The notes: a model not told the origin generated them from the letters alone. Numbered from the stretch's first letter, positions 11,193-24,694 are shown. The stretch: DNA of 64,000 nucleotides from Umbelopsis ramanniana AG (GCF_025399195.1 NW_026252125.1:158968-222967); one strand, 5' to 3'. Numbers and translations: made by a program.

Positions 11193-14100
11193 ATGCCTGG
11201 AGATAATGCATCCCAGCCATTGCTGGCTTCTCCAAGGAAGTCAACCAAAACGCGCTCCAAGATTACCCTCATTTCCGCTGCTGTGGTATTTTTGGCCACA
11301 TCTCTTTATCTCGCCTCCCTGACCCCTTCAGTCAGCCAAACTGCTATTTTCCCAACCGCAACCGATAGCCATGATATTGGGTCCGTTCAAAGCCCCGGTA
11401 TCTCGGAAAGGACATTAGAGCACGGTATTCAACAATGCAGTGCTATTGAAGCTCGCAAAACAGCCGGCAAGGCATCCTCGAGACGAGAAAAGAACCCCAG
11501 AGCTGTTCCCAATACCCCTCCCTTGCTGATTCGAAACGGATATATCTGGACGGGCAATTCGTACCTCGATGGATACGATATCTTGGTCGACCATGGCCTC
11601 ATTCAGAAAGTCGAAAAAAATATCGAAACCCTGCCTGAATACGATATCATTGACGCCAAGTCGCGCGTCATCACCCCGGGTATAGTTGATATGCATTCGC
11701 ACATCGGCGTCGAGTCTCTCCCCATGTTGGAAGCCACGACCGACGGCAATGAGGGAACCAACCCTAACACTCCCTACGTATGTACCCCATAACATCCTGT
11801 TAAATCAATTCGTACCCTATCTACAACGTCCTTTCCTTAGGTCCGTGCTCTCGAAGCTTTCAATCCCAGTGATCCCGCATTAGGTATCGTTATGAGCGGA
11901 GGTGTTACTACCAGCTTAGCTCTGCCTGGATCTGGAAATCTCATGGGCGGTGAAGCGCTTGCTATCAAGTTAAGGCCAGTGTCGACTCTTTCAGTGGAAG
12001 ATATGCAAGTCTCAGCTGGAGCAGATGAAAGCGAAGAGAAGATTTGGCGATACATGAAGATGGCCTGTGGCGAGAATCCCAAATGGTCCTATGGCTATGC
12101 CGAAGGCGCTATGCCACTCACACGTAAGCTATCCGACTTGCCAGTGTTAAATATAGGGCTGAACATTGATGTTGTTGTTGCTAGGAATGGGAGAAGGATA
12201 CTTGTTCCGAAAATGGTTCAACAATGCTAGCAAGCTGAAGAATCAGCAAGACGACTGGTGCGAAGCTGCCGAACGCCTCAATTCATCCTCTCACCATCAT
12301 CAAAAGACTCGTCTTTCTACTCCCTTCCCAGAGGACCTGGAACTAGAGAGCCTGGTAGCTCTCTTGCGCGGAGATACAAAGCTCAACATTCACTGTTATG
12401 AACCGCATGATCTTGAGGCGATGGTACGCCATTCGCTTGAATATGATTTCGAGATCACCGCCTTCCACCATGCTTTGAAAGCTTGGAAGGTTCCTGAAGT
12501 CATCAAGCGAGCGAAAGGAAATATTACCATTGCAACCTTTTCCGGTAAGCTATATGTTTCTTTTGATATGCTGTTCAATAGTGCCTTTTTCATATTTATC
12601 ACTGAATCCATCATTCTATTCATCTCATAGATATGTGGGGCTACAAGTTTGAAGCTATGGACGGCAATGTTCGAGCAGCTCAGATTTTAGGTGAAGCAGG
12701 CATTCCCGTCGCTTTCAAAAGCGATCACCCCGTCCTCACTGCTGTAAGTTTGGCCAACTGTCACCTTCACGCTATGCGTATCGTTTCTGAAGCATATTTT
12801 ACTTTATCATAAACAGCAAGATCTTGTGCACGAGGCTGCTAAGGCATACCATTACGGACTTGAAGAACACAAGGCATTACAGTCTGTTACTACTATCCCA
12901 GCGTCTGCCATGGGTCTTTCGCACCGCATCGGAAGGTATGTATACTGCGAAAAAATAGATAAAGAAACGCCATCCATTCAGCGTCTAACCGCAGATTCTT
13001 AGCATTGCACCTGGAATGGATGCAGATATTGTTATCTGGGAACGACATCCACTTCGACTTGGAGCTCGTCCTGATCATGTTATTGTTGACGGTATCAAGC
13101 AACAATTCAACAGCACATTTGATATTCCTCAAAATGTACTCTCTTCTCTCCTGAACAATGGCTCACCTAGCCAGTCTGAGAAAGATGCTCGTAAAGATCG
13201 TGCTCCTATTGTCAATGGCGAGAGCTTGAAGCTTGAAGATCATGGCTCCAAAAATCCGGTTACATTTACCGAAGCATGCAGCCCCAATACAGACAGCTTT
13301 GTTCTACGTAACATTGGAAAACTGTTTTTGGCCAAAAATACCGTTTACGATAACACAAAGGCTATTCGTAAGGAGGATGAGCTCTATGTTATTGTGGAGA
13401 ATGGCACCATCATATGCTCTGGTGCAGGATGTGGTCGAGACAAGATCGATTGGCCTAACAAGAGCGCTGTTTTTGATCTCAATGGCGGTTATGTTCTTCC
13501 GGTACGTGCATTCCCCAAGATCGGGTGGATTTTCTTTCCTTCACATGGTTACTTTACTAATCTTTCTTCATGACAGGGATTGATTTCAACTGGTGCTCGA
13601 ATTGGTCTCGTTGAAATGATCAGTGAGCCCAGCACACATGATGGCTTTGCTGATAACAAGTTGAACGATCCTGATCTGCACAAGACCATCACAAGGGCCG
13701 TTGATGGACTCAAGTTCGGAACAGAGCATCTTGAAAAGCCATATAGAGCGGGTAGCTTATAACATCACTTGGATTATGCTTCATCCACATTCCAATTCTG
13801 ACCTTGATATTGCTGTTTGATGCAGGTGTTCTTCATTCCATCACACAGCCGCTTGTGATGGGAGATAAGGTGGTCGCTGGTGTATCTGTAGCCTTCAAGA
13901 TTGGAGCTGAGAATACCGGTAAGTAAATTGGCACACTGATAGCACTTGGTTGCAGAGTATTGACTTGCCTATTCTTGCTGTTGAAAGTACTGGATGCAGA
14001 CGACATCATCATCAAGGAGGAAGCAGCATTGCACTTTGTGCTTACCATTGTTCCTGAACCGGCCAAGTCTGAGCAAATTGCTGGAATACGACGTTTGCTC

Positions 14101-14848
14101 GTGTCCAACCTTGATAAGGACACCAATGATAACGTGTTTGCGCGTGCAGCGAAAGGACAACTCCCTGTGGTGATTCAAACGGACGACAAGGATGAGATTG
14201 CTCAAATCATCAAGATGAAGCAACATATCAAAAGCTTGCATGGTGGAAGCCTTGTTCGATTTGTTATTCTAGGCGGCGCAGAAGCTTGGCTAGTGGCCGA
14301 TCATCTTGCTGCTGCGCAAATCCCTGTCATTCTAGCTCCTCCAAGATGCCGACCTGCTTTCTGGGGCCAACGACACTGCCTTAGCGGTAAGCCTATGCAA
14401 GATGCTACTGGCCTGGATGTTTTGGTGGCCAAGGGCGTGCTTGTTGGTGTAGCTAGTCTGGATGCTGATGACGGCTACGTTAGGAACTTGATTTGGGACG
14501 CAGGTATGTTTCATGTTTTGCATTGGCCTCCTGGACCTTTTGAACCGTTCACGCCGTAAAGCTATGTCAGATCACTCATTCTCTTTGATTTTTTTTTTAG
14601 GTTGGAACCTCGCTACCAACAATAACTTGACTGATGCAGATGCTGTAGGCTTCGTCAGCTGGAACTTGGCAGAAATCTTTGGATTGCATCACTCAAATGG
14701 CTCTCCCGTTGGTATCCTCGCTGCCGGCCAACCTGCAGAACTCGTAGCTTACGATGGAAATCCTTTTGAATTCGGCACGCAAGTTCAGCTGGTGGCTGGA
14801 GGTGGACGTCGTGGAGTCAGCTGTCTCGATGGTGTTCGGCAGACATAA
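11193..14848 (+). CDS. Membrane-anchored two-lobed amidohydrolase
   Basis: A protein of about 1,000 residues of the metal-dependent amidohydrolase superfamily; substrate unknown. It starts MPGDNASQPLL with one membrane span (ITLISAAVVFLATSLYLASL, residues about 28-47), so it is a type II membrane protein facing the lumen or outside. The first half has a composite beta domain (LLIRNGYIWTG), the metal motif HxH in GIVDMHSHIG, a His in HCYEPHD, AFHHA and the catalytic Asp in FKSDHP, then closes with IAPGMDADIVIWERHPL. The second half begins a second beta domain (VENGTIICSGAG) and YVLPGLISTGARIG, where the HxH is replaced by TGARIG, and ends with LAAGQPAELVAYDGNPFEFG. It therefore looks like an inactive second amidohydrolase lobe. 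About nine introns interrupt it; the stop TAA is 14846-14848. Annotated relatives are sometimes called carbohydrate esterase family 9-like; this was not verified. Confidence 0.8.
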
Positions 14849-14933
14849 ATGTGGTGCAACGGACCAGTCTCTTTCATTTTTAAATGTCTTGCTATTCACT
14901 GCTTAAGAAAGCAAAGTATGCTTTCACTGTGTC

Positions 14934-14939
14934 AATAAA
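14934..14939 (+). terminator. Poly(A) signal AATAAA
   Basis: Canonical hexamer 86 bp past the amidohydrolase stop codon, in the gap before the convergent AKR1 gene. Confidence 0.35.
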
Positions 14940-15137
14940 TACCTGGCGTCTAGAAATATTCACCATCATGGCGGCATGCAAACCCATCGAATTTAATAAC
15001 ACTGTGCGCGAATGCTTTATCAGGAAGAACAATAGTATGGCGTAGAGAGGAAAAAAAGGTAATAGGAAAATAAATGCATTGAATTCGACCCGTACAAAGA
15101 TTGTTCATATACTAGCAGGAAAAAAATATGTATCATG

Positions 15138-17798
15138 TTATACTTGGAATTCTTCGTCATCGTCGCCGTTGGGGTTCATCCTATAAGGCTTTCTTCGAAT
15201 TTCATCAACATCGTATAGAGCATACCAGTTGACGTCCTTCAAAGCACCTTCTTGACCCTTTGTCCAAAATTCTAAACAGTTGCTCCAGCAGCCAAAATCG
15301 AATGCGTTGACAGAAGCTTGGTTTCCAGGGCTGCCTCTTTGCCGACGTCCACCTCGTTGTCTTCGAAGCGATCGAACACCAGCAAACATTTGTACACAAG
15401 GAATAGCGGACAGACCGCCGCCGCCTCTATGATGATGATGACCGGCATGGTCGGGCTCTGGTTCTCCACTGGCGGCAAAATCACCGAATCCGTTAGGTCC
15501 CACATCAGGTCCATCCGATCCAGCAACGCCTCCTCCAGCTCCAGCTGCTATCTTGGCCACAAGTCCCGCATCTTTACCGTTCATGTAAGAGTACCGATGG
15601 GCATTTGCACTTTCGTTGGTAGTGGTGGCCACTGATATTTGATAGGCTTGGACAACCAAAAGGCAGGAGGACCAGCTAAGATGTATGCTAGCCCAAACAG
15701 CTAACGCCATGGTCCAAGTGTCGTAGGCAAAGTAGCTACAAGCAGTTTCACCTAGGAAACATGTGGTCTCTGGTTCAAGTGGTATTATGGGTGCGTAAAC
15801 ATTGAAATCTACAAACAAGAATGCGTGTGAATAAAACGAATGGACAGGTACATCAAGTTAAAAGACCGTTGGACATTTACATTCAAGAGCCAAGAGCTCA
15901 AAGGCAACAATGGCAATAATCATATTGGCCAAAAATATCATGAAAGGTCTATGGTTCTTAACGCCAATGCAATTAAAGATCCATGGGCAGTGGCTACAAC
16001 ATGGCGTTAGATATAGGCGCTGTCAACCCACCAAAAAACACACGAACATGCTTACTGGTCAAACCGAGCAACACATCGATTGCACATCTTGCAGTGCTTG
16101 GATCTAAGTGGCTTTTTAATCTACATCCCGGAAGATGCCGGTTAGTGGTATACTCCTACCGTTGTTGAGGTAACAAAAGCTTCATAAAACTTACCAAGCA
16201 AGTAAAACAGAAATGTCTGATATCCAGATGCTGCTCCTCGGCCAGGTCAAATACAGCGGCTCGCTGCTCCTCCCTGGAGAGGTTTTTGCTAATGAAACCA
16301 GGATCGGCCAAGACGGCCCTATAGAAGGCAGTCATAGCAATGAGATAGCTCGCAATGAAAACAAAATTCGTAAAGAGCATGTGCGAAGTGGCTAAAAATC
16401 CATCGATTAGTTTCCCTATCAGCCCAGATTGTTTACATGCCAAGAAGGTATACTCACATTTGGCAATCACGACTAGCCAGGTGACCAAGACCCAGAAAGA
16501 CGTTGCCTGGAATATACTTGAAAAATAGGGTGTTTTCAACATAGCGTCCGGAGTAGGAACCGGGATGACAAACTTGACAATTCCAACATGCATAGCAAGG
16601 AATTCTACAATACTGAGTGGCAAACCAAAGTACCACGGAAAAGCAGCGAGTGTGCGGAAGATAATGCCTAAAACAATGAAAGGGAGGATATATATGAGGC
16701 GATTGACAGTCGTCTGGCGAGGAGAGAGGTTAGGTTTATGGATAAAAGGAACGAGATGTCTACGCTATTCAAAAAAGAATACAATACCCTTGACCATCGT
16801 TTTCCTTTGGATCCCGGGATCTGACCTATCCGTGAGCTCATGTTGGGGTTTTCTTCTGCGGCCACTTCAAATTCCAATACAGCTCGGTCCCAAACATACG
16901 ATAGATTCTTTTCTTTGGCAAAGTCGAGCGGTGTTTTACCATCTTCATTTCGCGCATCTGGGTTTCCACCGTATTCCAACATTTTGCGAATACAGATTTT
17001 GTTGCCTTTCACAACCGCCCAATGGAGCGGTGTTAGCTTGGTATTGTCTGTTGCAGCTATGTTGGCGCCAAATCGAAGAAGAACATCCACAGTCAAGGCA
17101 TCGCCCTGATACGCTGCCCACATCAATGGTGTATGTCCGCCTACAGTGTCAATGGCGTCGATGTCCATGCCAAGAAATAGAAAATACAGGACAAGCATAG
17201 CCTGAGACGAATGAACAGCCAAATGCAAAGCGTTAAAGCCTTGTCCATCCTTGATGGATGGGTTTGCACCTTCCTTGATGAGTCTGTGCACGGCTGCCAA
17301 GCGTCCATTTCTAGTACTACATTAGTCTTGCTAGCTCATACCGTACCACGTTAAAATAGAACATCCTATACCTTGCTGCCCAATGCAAAGCTGTAGCCTT
17401 CAAATCACCGGCTTCGAAGTCGACTGTAGCGCCTCTATCGATGAGATACTTGATAATGACGTCTTGGTTACTCAGAGCCGCATAATGCAAGGCAGGGATG
17501 CCTTGGGGATCCAAGTCATTTGTAGTAGCCTTTCCGTTGTCTAGCAAATATCGAACATCGTGGAAGGAGCCACGCTGAGCAGCTTCGAAAAGGGTTATAT
17601 CTGGAGATGTGCAGCTTAAGTAAGTGATTGACTACCGGTTCAAGACGAGGTCAGGCACCATTAGTGGACCTTACCATGAGGAGAAGCGGAAAGCTCTATG
17701 CGCACGTCTGGACTTGATACAGCTGGTTCAGCGACATTGGCTTTATTGTCGTATTCAGACAGCAAAGGCTGCTTGTCGTGATTGTCTTGTTCAGGCAT
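15138..17798 (-). CDS. AKR1: Ankyrin-repeat palmitoyltransferase AKR1 (DHHC type)
   Basis: Integral membrane S-acyltransferase of Golgi/endosomes that palmitoylates cytoplasmic proteins. Starts at the ATG at 17798 ([13 protein letters not shown]). Then come about six ankyrin repeats, for example [40 protein letters not shown] and [20 protein letters not shown]. Membrane segments follow ([14 protein letters not shown] and later), then FTCLV. The Cys-rich domain [20 protein letters not shown] leads into [10 protein letters not shown]. The DHHC codons are split by an intron whose donor follows GAC CA (about 16054) and whose acceptor precedes CCACTGCCC. The C-terminus (last about 225 residues) has two more spans, then an unusual Gly/Ala- and His-rich segment ([13 protein letters not shown]) and an acidic end. 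The ankyrin-DHHC order is diagnostic. It converges on the amidohydrolase gene. Confidence 0.92.
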
Positions 17799-18148
17799 GT
17801 CAGCCAAGTGCGTAGTACGGCCAAGAATCTTTTGAAACACAGTTCAGGTGCTTCTACTGCTTTAATTTCTCTGACTGCCAAAAAATACCAGGCTAAATAA
17901 TCCGTAGCCTCTTTCTGCTTGCTAACTCATTCGTTGTTATGCTAACCATACACCCTTTAAAAGAAAACATGCTCAAGGTGTCTAGTTTTTACTTTAAAAA
18001 GCTTTCAAGTTGACACACGCTTTATCGTGATGAACAAACTACTCTATGTATCGCCAAATATCTTGCTTTAATAGTGGGTGGTGACAAAAAACATTGTAAA
18101 TGCAGGTAATATTTACAAAATCAAGAAAAGTCAAACAGAAGAGGTTGT
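17799..18148. other. Gap between AKR1 5' end and TPR/MLP1 3' end
   Basis: A 350-bp stretch holding the AKR1 upstream region and the TPR/MLP1 3' UTR, both read on the minus strand. The open frame seen at 17696-17881 overlaps exon 1 of AKR1 out of frame and is not supported as a gene. Confidence 0.4.
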
Positions 18149-21100
18149 TCATTCTGTATGTTGTTTCTTGGCTGCTGGTTCTTGAACAATCTGTTCTGCT
18201 TCCCGTTTCTCTCCTGAATAAGTAACAGCTACGCTACTATCATTGCTAGTGGAAGTAAGCGGAGTGCGGGTCACAGTGGTAGCTCCAAGTTTTTCTTCAA
18301 GCTTTTTGTTCTTGTTCTCCAACATGGACAGCTTAACCTTGAGGCGGGCAAGACTGGCTTCAGCCGCGTCCTTCTCTTCTTTCAGCTTTTGTGATTCTTC
18401 ATCGGATATACCAGCTGCTGCTCCTTGACTTTGTTTGGACTTGAGTTCATTAAGCTCCTTTTCAATTTTATCCTTTTCTTCTTCCGCTGCCTTCTTAGCT
18501 GTCATTGCGCCGCGAGCATGTAACAGAAGCTGATGGTGCTTGGTCTAGATAGATAGGAGAGTTAGAGTCCATGGTTTGCTTTATCGAGTTTAACGGTAGT
18601 TCTCAAATCCTTACCTTAAGATTATTATGTTGAGTCGTGGCAGTCGTTGCTTTCTGCTCCGCCTCTGCCTTCTCCTTTTCAATCTCGCTGACTCGTTGCT
18701 CAAGATCTTTCTTTTCTTTTTCAAAGATAGCCATGGTGGCCTCCAGCGCTTGCTTTTCTTGTTCGAGTTTAGCAATGCGACTTTCCAGACCCTGCTTCTC
18801 CTCTGATGCCTTCTGTAAAAATGAAGAAACCGTTCAGTATCCAAAATGGTCCGTCGCCTCATACATAACACAACTCACATTAGCTCCGTTCGCATTCATA
18901 GCATCGTTCTTCTCCTTTTCACTAGTGTACATTCGCTTGAATCGAATAGCCATCTGGCCGCGTTCAGCACTCATCTTTTCGAGCTTAGCTGCCTTCTCCT
19001 CTAATTCTTTAACTTGTGCCTGAAGTTGGGTGATCTGAGTTTCCATTGTAGCCTTTTGAGTCTCAAGACTTTGGACTTGTTCGTTCAACTTTGCAACTTC
19101 AGCTGGATCGGTTTTCTTTTTTTTTTTAAAAAATAAAATAATGGGGTTAACAAACTGTTTCATAGTAAAGGGGTGAAAATATGAAGAAGCTCACATTGTA
19201 TCGTGTCATGATCTCAGTGGTGCGAGCAGTCCATTCCTTCTGGCTCTGTTCCAACATCTGAACATGATCCTGCGAACGTTTATAGTCGGCTTCCAGCGTC
19301 TGAATCTTGACTACAAATAGCATTGACATGAGTTATGGCTGCTATACGGGATTCTCCAAACTAATCGTGTAACACAACTTACGTTTCAAAGGCTCAATTT
19401 CCTTGTCACTGGTAAGGATGCGTTGCTCGTAATCTTGAATCTGAGAACGCATTTTCTTGAGAAGTTCGCGCAATTTGTCATTGCTATCCTTGTATGCAGC
19501 AGCTTGGTTAAGCATTTCCAGTTTGGATCTATCGGCAGCGGAGCTAGCTGCACGGTGCTTTCGCTCTTCTTCCAAGGCTTCGCGTGTTTGCTTGAGCAGC
19601 CGTTGAGCATATTCCATGTCACCTTTAGTACGCTGCAACTCTTGGCTAGCATCCGTCAGTCGAACGTCGAGCAATTCCTTATCTCTGCGCAAAGATGCAT
19701 TCACTTCTCGAAGTTCTTGCACCACTCTATCGGAGAGTGACGCAATGTCCATACCATTCGGTACACCGTTGGTGGATGCATCGAATTTGGTGGAAAGGGA
19801 CGCCATGAGCTCTTGGATTTGTACGGCCAGTTTGTCTTCGTGTTCTTGTGACTCCTTGAATCTGGTGTAAAGTTCTTGCTGCGTGGCTTCAAATTGCTCC
19901 TTCTGTCTCTGCCATGACGCTTCAGCATTCTGCAGCTTGCTTTGAGCCAATTCAGATTCTTGCTTTCTCTCATTGATTTCAAGCACCTTTTGTTCAATGT
20001 CCGTTCGGAGAGATTGGATGGTTTCTTGATCTTGTGAGCGAGAGGCAAGCTCGGTCTGGTATTTCTGTTCAGCCTCATGTACAAGTCGAAGCTGAATATC
20101 CATTTCTGCTCGAATGGTTTCCACGGAGGCTGCAGCCTGTGACTTGATTTCTTCGATTTGACTGGTTTGCTCCATGAGCTCGGATCTCTCCTTCTCCCAC
20201 TTTTGTTGCGCTTGAGATAGTTGTTCATTCGCTTCTTGCGTGGTTTTGAATGCACTGGTCAATTCTGAACGAAGTTCGCTGATAGTTGCGTCGCGCTGGG
20301 CAATGCCTTCGCTGGCCTTAGTCAGTGTTGCCTCCATACCCTCAGAGTAATTTTTGTGGGTCTCAATGAATTCTTGGAGTGCCTTCTCATTGCTATCAGC
20401 TGCCGCTTTGTATTCGTCCACGCGTTGTTGCAAAGAACTAATTTCAGATTGTGCAGCGGTAAGTCGCTTGACATGATCATCACGTTCTTGAGCCACCAAA
20501 TCATCGCCGGACGTCGTCGTCGCAGCCGTACCAAGTTCGACTTGATTCTTCCATCGTTGGATATCTTTTTCAGCATCTTGCAAACGAACAGTGAGGATAG
20601 TGACTTGTTCATTGGCCGCTCGAAGTTTGGTCGTCGTTTCGGAATGGGTCTCCTTAAGCAAGCGAAGTTCGACTTGAGACTCGTCGTATCGCTTTTGCCA
20701 TTGATGGAGGTCGGCAGGTTGTGCATCACGAAGCTGTCGCTCTGTTGACTGGATGGTATCTCTAGCATGCTGCAAATCGCGTTCCAAGCGCTCGACCTGT
20801 TGCTTTAGATGATCGACAAACTGGGACGATTCGCTCGTGTTGGCTCTAAGGTTAGCATTGAGTTCCCCAAGTAACTTGGCGCTATTCGATCGCTCAGTTT
20901 CGAGTCTCATATTTTCAGCCTTCAAACGTTCGTACAACTCCTGTTGGGCGTTCTTCTCTGCTGTGATATAAGTGTTCTCATTTCGCATCAGCTCCTCTTT
21001 AGTTTGACTAGCCATAAGCTTCTCATTAAGGTCGTGGATCATGTTCTCACGAGCGGCAAGGCGTTGCTCCAAATCGGTAGAAAGTCGTCGAAGTTCGCTG

Positions 21101-23596
21101 ATCTGAGCATTTCGAGATTCGCTCGTGTTGACGAGTTTCTCACACTTCTCTTGCAAGTGGGCAATTTGAGCGTTGGCTTGCGCTATATCTCGACGAAGAG
21201 ACGTTGCTACCTTTTGAGATTCTTCTAATTCTGTTTTGAGATGGCCAACGTCTCGGGTAGTCTCCAGTCGAATGGATTCTAAAGTCGCTTCATATGATTT
21301 AACAGTTTCTTCATATTTGCTAATTTGAGCCTGCAACTGTTCGCTGTCGGTCCTACCGATCGTTTCCTCGCGCATCATTTTCTTATACATATCTCTCTCA
21401 CTAACAGCGGCTTGAAGTCTATAAAATTAAAGCAATGTGTTTCAGTTTGTAGGGTCGTTTCGTCAAAAAAGGACTGTATAACTAATGATAATTTACCTTA
21501 GCTCGCTGGAGGTGGATTGTTCGCGAAGTTTGGTGATGAGCGTTCCAGCATTTTCAAAGGCTGAATCAAATGCGGCGGTTGATTGTATGTCTTCATTACT
21601 GGCTAGATCCATCTGTTGCTGCTTTGATGCCAAAGCTTGCTGGGCTTCTCGTAGCTTGTTGATAAGATTTTGGTTCTGCTCTTGCAGCTCGGCAATATTT
21701 TTAAACACTAAATCGCCTTCAGCCATGGAGGGAGGAGCAGAGTCCAATCCATTGGATGGGTTGATGACAGATGAGTAGGGATCGCCACGCGTTGCAACAT
21801 CATGGAGAAGATATCGAAGCTGATAGTTGGTATCATCCAGCGATACCTGTAGAGCATCTTTTTGTTGTTGCAGATGCTTTATTGTGGTCTCCATATGTAA
21901 TTTCTAGAATACAGCAGGCGTTAGTAGGCGATTCAAAAGCAGATTTTCGTTATTATCCCTTGCTCTCTTTTGTATTCAACTTACAGCAGTATCATACTGT
22001 TCATGTTCATCAGCGAACTTCTTAACTCGTTGGTTAGCAGTATGTAGAGAAGATCGTAACTTGGTCAGTTCGTCTTCAAGGCGAGAGTAGTACTGCTGAG
22101 CATCACGTTTCTCGCGCAAAAGACGATCAGCTGAGGTGCGTAAGCTTTCACTCTGAGTGGTCAGCTTGTTGTAATCGCCTCTCAATTTGAAGTAATCTTC
22201 GTAAATATCGTCCCATTGCTTTCCGCCGCTTTCATATTCTTGAATCAATCTCAATAGGTTGCTGCTCGCTATTGGCTCGCCGGGAACAACAGCTGCATCT
22301 GGACTTCGAGGTGTAGTGGATACTCCAGTAAGCTTCTGAAGCTGTGCTCTTGTTAGTTCCAGTTTCTGCTGAATTTCAACGATCCTAGTCTTAAGCGTTT
22401 CGTTTTCGGCCCTGAGGTTATCTACTTGTTGCTGTGCCTGAGCTTCGATTTGGCTAATCTTGGATCGACTTTGAGAGATTTCTGCTTCTAGAACACTACG
22501 GTGACGTTGACTAACGGTAATGATTTCTTCATTGGATTTACGATCTCGCTGGTGTTGAAGGTTGAGTTCATCCAGTCGTTCTTCAAGATCTTTGACCTTT
22601 GCTTCAGACGACCGTAACTTGGGACCAAGCTCGGTCTCCACTTCTCGAAGATCTTTCAATTGGCTTTGCAAAATGTCTCTTTCCTTCTTCATACTGATAT
22701 TTTCTTCTTGGAGTTGGGTGATAGTCAGGCGCTACACAAAGTTTCTATTTGTCAGTATAGGTCGTCTACAAGATGCTTTACAGATCACCAAATGCTTACT
22801 TGTCTCTCGCGCTGGATGTTCATCTCCTGCTCTAATTTAAACATCTCCTTTTGATTATAGGCGTTTCGTTCGGTAAGTGTCTCGAGCTTAGATTTGAGAT
22901 CTTGACTCATGAGCTGATAGCAATTGGAAGTCAGTATACACCATGTCTTCCTACTGTACAATGCGTATACGCACCTGGGCAGTCATCTTTTCTGAACTCT
23001 GTTCTTGTTTCTCGATTTCGAGTTTGACCTTTGTAAGCTCGAGCGATCGAAGTTTTCCATTGACATCAATGTTCTCCTCTGTAAACTCGAAAGTTAGACG
23101 TAAGATCATAGGTATGAACAACCATTGGGTCGTAAATCGTACCTCTCACTCTGGCCAGATCCAGCTTAAGACTGCTGATGGTCGCCAAATGTTCAGCACT
23201 GCTACGCTTTAATGATGCAACCTGATGTTCAGCTTCATGCTTTTCTTTTTCGGCAGTTTCGTGAGCTAGCTTGAGTTCCTGGAATGAATTTTGGATGACA
23301 GACAGCTCCGATTCTACATATGCGATGAAACAATACCAACACGATTAGCAAATGATCAGCAAGCAGGACACGAGATCCAAAAAGATTAAAAGCGGTTACT
23401 CACGGAGGGAATCGGCACGTTTCTTCTCTGCAGCAGAAATCTCTTCTAGTTGATTTCTTTGCTTGAGAAGCGCCTCAAGCTCCATATCTAGAAAGGTTTA
23501 CGTAGAGTGTTTAGCCATAGCTTGGCCTTCGGACGCTGCTCTAATAGCAATCTCACCTTTGAAGAGTTTCTGGGCCTCTCCTTCCGTGGAGGACAT
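18149..23596 (-). CDS. MLP1: TPR/MLP1-like nuclear basket coiled-coil protein
   Basis: Long coiled-coil filament protein of the nuclear-pore basket, involved in mRNA export control and chromatin tethering. It starts at the ATG at 23596 (MSSTEGEAQKLFKG). Almost all of the roughly 1,550 residues are heptad-rich, Glu/Gln/Lys/Leu-dominated sequence. The largest exon (about 21414-19382, 682 codons open) opens with RDMYKKMMREE and closes with LEMLNQAAAYKDSNDKLREL and MRSQIQDYEQRI, both typical of the TPR/MLP family. About eleven short introns are visible. The C-terminus is short and low-complexity (SSVAVTYSGEKREAEQIVQ...AAKKQ), a possible basic nuclear signal, and lacks the long acidic tail of animal TPR. 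A generic coiled-coil protein is the alternative, but length and the exon block favour TPR/MLP. Confidence 0.82.
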
Positions 23597-23771
23597 TTGT
23601 CGAATTCAAGGGATGGCCACGGGAATTATACGCAGCGTCGAAGCGTTTTTGACTATGCAACAGCAGCGCGTGCCCATAGTCAAATTGGAAAGTGCTGAAA
23701 ATTTGCGTGACGTCACACATTTTTTGGAATAGATGGATGGCAGGCTCGATTCAAGGCACAGAACAAAGACA

Positions 23772-24694
23772 ATGAACCGACCGGCTGCTTCCAAACCAGT
23801 TCTGTTCGTCACAGGTACAACTGCAGTGTTGATGACTTTGGGAGCCACTTGAAAACTCATGCGACTGATTGATTAGATCTTGATGGAACGTTGCTCCACA
23901 CCGATCACACCATTTCTCAGCGCACTGTCAAAGCGTTGACTCGAGCGCAAGAAGTCGGTATCCAAGTTATGATAGCCTCGGGAAGATCACCTAGAAGTGT
24001 CCACAAAGTGATCGATCATCTTGGCGGCCTCGTTCCCGATCTGACGATATGTTGCAACGGAGCCATTATTTACGATGCCCAACAACGACGTGTCCTACAA
24101 AAGGACGAGATATCGGTTGATGTGGCCAGAACGTTCATCCAAGACATGCTCAAAGTTTTGCCAAATGCTGGAATAGCTTGTGAAATCACAACAGAAACTG
24201 GAACGGAATTCCGATGCAATCATGAGTTCAAACGAGTTCGAGAACAATACATTTATTATGAGATTGAAGAATTTGAGGATTCTCTCAAGATGCTGGACGG
24301 TGTAGCCGGTAGTAACAAAATTCTGATCCTATGCCAAGGATGGAACCCTGCAGAAATGTACGCAGTGTGTCCCAAAGAGTACTTGGACAGAGAGTACAGC
24401 CCTGTCACCATCTCCTACAGCAATTCGTTTCAGCTTGAAATATCAGCGCAAGGAATTAACAAAGGCAGTGCGTTGAGCAGATATTGCGAATCAAGAGGAA
24501 TAACGCCAGACCAAGTGGTCGTGTTTGGAGATGAAATGAACGACTATGAAATGGTGGCCTGGGCAGGTACTTCCATTGTTATGTCCAACGGCTCTACTCG
24601 CACAAAGAGCGTCGCTACCAAAGTGACGGTCAGTAATGACGAGGATGGTGTTGCTGTAGAGGCCGAAGCTTTATTAGAAAAATATTACCCTTAA
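23772..24694 (+). CDS. HAD-superfamily Cof-type phosphatase
   Basis: Probable sugar-phosphate or related phosphohydrolase of the Cof/YidA branch of the HAD superfamily. Exon 1 is 23772-23814 and exon 2 is 23877-24694, giving 286 residues. The intron splits motif I: LFVT ends exon 1 and DLDGTLLHTDHTIS opens exon 2, giving the nucleophile/acid pair DxD. Motif II is IASGRSP, motif III Lys is in INKGSALSRYCE, and motif IV is VVFGDEMNDYEM. The C2-type cap between motifs II and III matches the family. No targeting signal is seen. Divergent from TPR/MLP1, with 175 bp between ATGs. AATAAA overlaps the stop codon region at 24694-24699. Confidence 0.9.

Noticed and set aside
20356..21228. Plus-strand open frames of 94-130 codons inside the TPR/MLP1 gene
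   Set aside because: Antisense shadows of a Glu/Gln/Lys-rich coiled coil; low-complexity Ser/Leu/Phe composition.
18200..23500. Idea that the coiled-coil gene is a myosin heavy chain or kinesin tail
   Set aside because: No motor domain precedes it; the gene has its own ATG start and the MYKKMM/IQDYEQRI blocks fit TPR/MLP.
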